NCBI RefSeq assembly: GCF_000283515.1
Contig: NC_015976.1
Coordinates: 3,937,501 to 4,001,500 of the forward strand
From: Sphingobium sp. SYK-6
Lineage (GTDB): Bacteria; Pseudomonadota; Alphaproteobacteria; Sphingomonadales; Sphingomonadaceae
Direction of reading: 5' to 3'
Length of the DNA stretch: 64,000 nucleotides
Shown: piece by piece, positions 60,750 through 64,000 of the stretch
How positions within the stretch are numbered: the stretch's first letter is position 1
How the letters are laid out: each line of letters begins with the position of its first letter
The notes under the pieces: generated by a model
Told to the model about the DNA's origin: nothing
Database searches by the model: none
What the model saw: only the letters and a program-made list of their open reading frames with translations
Position numbers and translations under genes: made by a program

Positions 60750-61106
60750 ATGTTCAAGACTGCGCTCATGATGACGGCCGCCTCTGCCGTGTTGCTGGCG
60801 ACTGCGCCGGCAGCGGCAACGGTGACGCTATCCGGGACCCCGGTGGCATCCTCCTCCCCGTTCGGGGAAAAGAGCGATTCCACGTTCAGCTGGGTCAACA
60901 TCAAGCCCGGCGTATGGGCTTTTGAACCCGGAAAGCCGACCGTGTTCGAGGCAAGGGGCGGACCGGCTCCGATCACCGATTTCGATGAGGTCACGGCGCT
61001 GCCCGAGCCGATGAGCTGGGGTATGATGCTGATCGGTCTCACCGCCGTCGGCTGGACCTTGCGCACGCGCAAGCGTTCGGAGCAGAGGATCGTCTCCTTC
61101 GTTTGA
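60750..61106 (+). CDS. Short PEP-CTERM-type exported protein
   Basis: 118 residues. Signal peptide MFKTALMMTAASAVLLATAP (cleavage near APAAA-TV), a short mature part (GTPVASSSPFGEKSDSTFSWVN), then a PEP-CTERM-like anchor LPEPMSWGMMLIGLTAVGW followed by TLRTRKR. The motif is PEPMSWG rather than PEPxxWA. ATG 60750 follows GGGAGAA. It lies downstream of the first PEPxxWA-CTERM gene, and both carry the same upstream motif, so they may be co-regulated. Confidence 0.85.
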   Translation: MFKTALMMTAASAVLLATAPAAATVTLSGTPVASSSPFGEKSDSTFSWVNIKPGVWAFEPGKPTVFEARGGPAPITDFDEVTALPEPMSWGMMLIGLTAVGWTLRTRKRSEQRIVSFV

Positions 61107-61125
61107 GACGCCCCGTCAAATGATC

Positions 61126-61163
61126 GAAAGGGCGGTCCCTCGCGGGGCCGCCCTTTCTTTTTT
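61126..61163 (+). terminator. Rho-independent terminator
   Basis: A 14-base-pair stem (61126-61139 with 61144-61157, one T-G wobble) around a TCGC loop, followed by TTTTTT (61158-61163). It ends the short PEP-CTERM gene transcript 20 bases after its stop. It is the clearest intrinsic terminator in the window. Confidence 0.92.
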
Positions 61164-61228
61164 CCGATGACGCTGGCGGGACCAACCGGCGCCTCATGGA
61201 CCGGCGCGCGAACCCGTCAGGCGATCCT

Positions 61229-62236
61229 TCAGTCAGCCTTGGCCGCCACGCTTTCCGGCAGATCCTTGCCGAAGACGCGCTGATAATATTCGGCGACGAG
61301 CGCACGCTCGGCCTCGTCGCACTTGTTGAGGAACGACAGCCGGAACGCGAAACCCACATCCTTGAAGATCAGGGCGTTCTGCGCCCAGCTAATGACCGTG
61401 CGCGGGCTCATCACGGTCGAGATGTCGCCGTTGACGAAGCCCTGCCGGGTGAGCTCGGCGACCCGGATCATGTTCTGGACTTCCTTGCGGCCACCCTCGT
61501 GATCATATTCGCCGGACTTGGCCAGGACGATCTGCGCCTCGGTCTCGGCGGGCAGGTAATTGAGCGTGACCACCAGGTTCCAGCGGTCCATCTGGCCCTG
61601 ATTGATCTGCTGCGTGCCATGGTAGAGGCCGGTCGTGTCGCCCAGGCCGACCGTGTTGGCGGTGGCGAACAGCCGGAACCAAGGGCTGGGCCGAATCACC
61701 CGGTTCTGGTCGAGCAGCGTCATCTTGCCGTCGGCTTCCAGCACGCGCTGGATAACGAACATGACATCGGGGCGACCGGCGTCATATTCGTCGAACACCA
61801 GCGCGACGGGGCGCTGCAGGGCCCAGGGCAGCAGCCCTTCCTTGAACTCGGTGACCTGCTGGCCATCCTTCAGCACGATGGCATCGCGCCCGACGAGATC
61901 GATGCGGCTGATATGCGCGTCGAGATTGATGCGGATGCAGGGCCAGTTGAGCCGCGCCGCCACCTGCTCGATATGCGTCGATTTGCCGGTGCCGTGATAG
62001 CCCTGCACCATCACGCGGCGATTGAAGGCGAAGCCGGCGAGAATGGCGAGAGTCGTGTCCGGGTCGAACACATAAGCGGGATCGGCATCCGGCACCCGCT
62101 CGTCCGCCTCGGAGAAAGCCGGGAGGGCCATGTCCACATCGATACCGAAGACCTGGCGCGCGTCCACCGTGCGGTCGGGAGCATCGAGCAGCACTTCGCT
62201 GCGCATGTCGGTATTGGTGTTCGGAATATCGGTCAT
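61229..62236 (-). CDS. cobS: CobS-type AAA+ ATPase (cobaltochelatase subunit family)
   Basis: 335 residues, AAA+ MoxR-like. Walker A is YHGTGKST within [20 protein letters not shown], Walker B is LVFDEYDAG and sensor 1 lies in [11 protein letters not shown]. CobS forms the chelatase motor with CobT. The start follows a GGAAAAG-like site. It is close to an Hsp70-like and a J-domain gene on the same strand, while cobT lies 1.8 kb away beyond the two sorting-domain genes. Confidence 0.94.
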   Translation of the reverse strand: MTDIPNTNTDMRSEVLLDAPDRTVDARQVFGIDVDMALPAFSEADERVPDADPAYVFDPDTTLAILAGFAFNRRVMVQGYHGTGKSTHIEQVAARLNWPCIRINLDAHISRIDLVGRDAIVLKDGQQVTEFKEGLLPWALQRPVALVFDEYDAGRPDVMFVIQRVLEADGKMTLLDQNRVIRPSPWFRLFATANTVGLGDTTGLYHGTQQINQGQMDRWNLVVTLNYLPAETEAQIVLAKSGEYDHEGGRKEVQNMIRVAELTRQGFVNGDISTVMSPRTVISWAQNALIFKDVGFAFRLSFLNKCDEAERALVAEYYQRVFGKDLPESVAAKAD

Positions 62237-62319
62237 ATCGTCTTTTCCACAGAGTCGAGACTGCCCCTAACCGATCGGGGAAGGCTGTGTCGAGGGACAG
62301 GGGCTGTTCAGGGCGCCGA

Positions 62320-63618
62320 TCATGCCTCCCATGCGGCGGGATCGTCTTCCTGTCCGATGAGCGCAAGCCCGTGCGCGATCGACGTCAGCTCGCCCCCGCT
62401 GGCGATGCGGCCGGCCCCGAAGCGGGTGTCGAAAAGGCGACGGATCGCCGGGATCAGGGACGATCCCCCGGTCAGGAAGACCTGGTCGATGTCCGCCTCG
62501 GTCACCCCTGCCGCCGCGAGCGCCTGATCGACGGTCGCATCGATCCGCGCGATGTCCGCCGCGATCCAGCGCTCGAAATCGGCGCGCTTTATATCGGCCT
62601 CGATGAGGAGGTCCTCCGCCTCGAACCGGAACGAGGCATGCTCCGCCTCCGACAGCGTCCGCTTGAGCGCGCCGACCGCATCGTAGAGCCGATAGCCCAG
62701 CTCCTGCTCAATCAGCATGATCATGCGCCCGATCGCGGCCGGATCGCTCGCGCTGCGCCGGAGACGGTCGAGCTCGGCCAGCGTCCGCCGGTTACGCATC
62801 AGCGCGAGCCGCGACCAGTCCGCGAAGTCCGCGAAATAGTTGCGCGGGATCTCCAGCAGCTTGTCGAACGAGCGATAGGTGCCGCCCTTGCCGAGCATGG
62901 GCAGGACGAGATGGTCGACGATGCGATAATCGAACGTGTCGCCCGCGATGCCGATGCCGGCCGACCCCAGCGGCTCGCAGCGACGATTCGCGCCCGGCGC
63001 AGCGATGCGGACGACCGAAAAGTCACTGGTGCCGCCGCCGAAATCCGCGACGAGAATGGTCGCCGGGCGCGTGAGCCGGCTTGCATAGCTGAACGCGGCG
63101 CCCAGCGGCTCGTACACATAATGGATTTGCGTGCCGAAGGCGCGGAACATGGCGTCGTAACGCTGGCGGGCCAGCGCCTCGTCCGGCCGGGCACCAGCAT
63201 AGCGCACCGGCCGCCCGACAATGATCCGCTCGGGCCGTGCGTCAAGACAGCCGCCGGCATGCGCCACCAGCCTTTCGAGGAACTGGGCGCCCAGTTCCTC
63301 GAACCGGAACCGCTTATCGAACACGCTGGCATGCTCGAACAGGGCGCTGGCGGCCACGGACTTGAACGACTGGATGAACCGGCTGCCTTCCGGGAAATCG
63401 AGATATTCGGCGATTGCCCAGGGTCCGGCCTCGTGCGCCAGGCCGCCCCGCGTCGCTTCATCCTGCCAGAAGCACAGGGCCGAGCGGAAGACAGCACCGC
63501 TCGCTGCCTCTCCCTTGAACTCGACAAGGCGCGAGCCATCCCCGTCCGCCAGCGCGACGACGCTGTTGGTCGTGCCGAAATCGAGCCCGAGGGCGTGAAC
63601 CGTCACGCCGTCTGGCAT
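62320..63618 (-). CDS. Hsp70-family protein (YegD-like)
   Basis: A 432-residue actin-fold ATPase. The phosphate-1 loop LGLDFGTTNSVVAL is near the N-terminus, phosphate-2 is ILVADFGGGTSDFSVV and the adenosine motif is VFLTGGSSLIPAIRRL. It is much shorter than DnaK and lacks the substrate-binding lid, as in YegD. An upstream (minus-strand) J-domain gene is 64 bases away; a chaperone pair is inferred. Confidence 0.9.
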   Translation of the reverse strand: MPDGVTVHALGLDFGTTNSVVALADGDGSRLVEFKGEAASGAVFRSALCFWQDEATRGGLAHEAGPWAIAEYLDFPEGSRFIQSFKSVAASALFEHASVFDKRFRFEELGAQFLERLVAHAGGCLDARPERIIVGRPVRYAGARPDEALARQRYDAMFRAFGTQIHYVYEPLGAAFSYASRLTRPATILVADFGGGTSDFSVVRIAAPGANRRCEPLGSAGIGIAGDTFDYRIVDHLVLPMLGKGGTYRSFDKLLEIPRNYFADFADWSRLALMRNRRTLAELDRLRRSASDPAAIGRMIMLIEQELGYRLYDAVGALKRTLSEAEHASFRFEAEDLLIEADIKRADFERWIAADIARIDATVDQALAAAGVTEADIDQVFLTGGSSLIPAIRRLFDTRFGAGRIASGGELTSIAHGLALIGQEDDPAAWEA

Positions 63619-63682
63619 GGCCTGTCTCCGGTCTTGAAGGGCCGGCGCCTATGGCAGCCGTGGCACGGAACCGCAAGGCCGC

Positions 63683-64000
63683 TCAGGCGAATGCCGGTGC
63701 CTTGCGCAAATGGCCATAAGCCGCGATCACGTCCTGCAGCGCCTTCTCATGCGTGCGGTCGCCGCCGTTATGATCGGGGTGGAAGCGCCGCACCAGCTCC
63801 GTGTACCGTGTCCGCAGGGCCCGCCGGTCGGCATCCGGCGAGAGGCCAAGCGTCTTCAGCGCGGAACGATCCGCGCCCGAAAGCGGCTTGCCGTCGCGCC
63901 GCTCGGCCATGTCCGCGGCGCGGGAGCGGAAGCGGGCACCGATGGCATCGAGCGGATCGGCAAAGTCCGCCCAGCGCGGCGGCGGCGTGCCGCTGGCCGC
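63683..64000 (-). CDS. J-domain (DnaJ-like) protein, N-terminus cut by window edge
   Basis: The C-terminal J domain is complete: LKTLGLSPDADRRALRTRYTELVRRFHPDHNGGDRTHEKALQDVIAAY, with the Hsp70-activating HPD motif. The frame is open to the last base, and the residues PPPRWADFADPLDAIGARFR before it are typical of the alphaproteobacterial J-protein with a C-terminal J domain. The first part therefore lies outside the window; the ATG at 63910 is internal. It probably stimulates a neighbouring or general Hsp70. Confidence 0.9.
   Translation of the reverse strand, partial: AASGTPPPRWADFADPLDAIGARFRSRAADMAERRDGKPLSGADRSALKTLGLSPDADRRALRTRYTELVRRFHPDHNGGDRTHEKALQDVIAAYGHLRKAPAFA

Overview
The window is GC-rich, densely coded DNA from an alphaproteobacterium, most likely a sphingomonad (Sphingobium/Novosphingobium/Sphingomonas type). 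Evidence for this is two PEPxxWA-CTERM proteins, a lignostilbene-dioxygenase-type carotenoid oxygenase, DUF4167, a COQ9 protein, the CobS/CobT/J-protein group, TonB-dependent uptake and abundant -/+ gene pairs with short spacers. No rRNA, tRNA, CRISPR array, transposase or phage gene was found. Most of it looks like stable chromosome, with catabolic and surface-glycan islands.

1-12 kb: the end of a polysaccharide flippase, a CBS protein, then the minus-strand translation block hisS-prfA-prmC-DUF4167. Next come a lignostilbene-type dioxygenase, a convergent flavin monooxygenase, an M61 peptidase and inorganic pyrophosphatase. 12-14.7 kb: gyrB. 14.7-30 kb is a catabolic/uptake region. It holds an IlvD/Edd-type dehydratase divergent from an aldo/keto reductase, three coupled exported SnoaL/NTF2-like paralogues (the third broken by a frameshift), a small DUF2292 protein and a TonB-dependent receptor. 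A LysR regulator then precedes a 1200-residue oxoprolinase/hydantoinase with DUF969, DUF979 and DUF2891 genes. These last genes look like one cyclic-amide (5-oxoproline or hydantoin-like) uptake and hydrolysis unit. 30-32.4 kb: a lipoprotein subtilisin autotransporter.

32-42 kb: ssb, feoAB, COQ9 and a riboflavin block in the order ribD-ribE-DUF1428-ribBX-EamA transporter-ribH. RibBX carries an N-terminal helix-turn-helix, has lost the zinc cysteines of its GTP cyclohydrolase II-like domain, and a perfect 8+8 bp inverted repeat lies just upstream of its start. No FMN riboswitch was recognised there. A lone tonB follows, then about 720 bp of hairpin-rich DNA without a credible gene.

42.8-51.9 kb is housekeeping: gltX, nadE, prs, pabB-pabC, an aspartate-type aminotransferase and periplasmic msrA. 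51.8-57.6 kb is a surface-glycan locus with a glycosyltransferase and flippase divergent from a sulfotransferase-like gene and two family-2 glycosyltransferases. 57.6-64 kb holds cobT and cobS flanking two PEPxxWA-CTERM genes, then an Hsp70-like gene and a truncated J-domain gene. An exact 11-base motif (GCGCCGTTAAC) recurs upstream of three genes for exported proteins.
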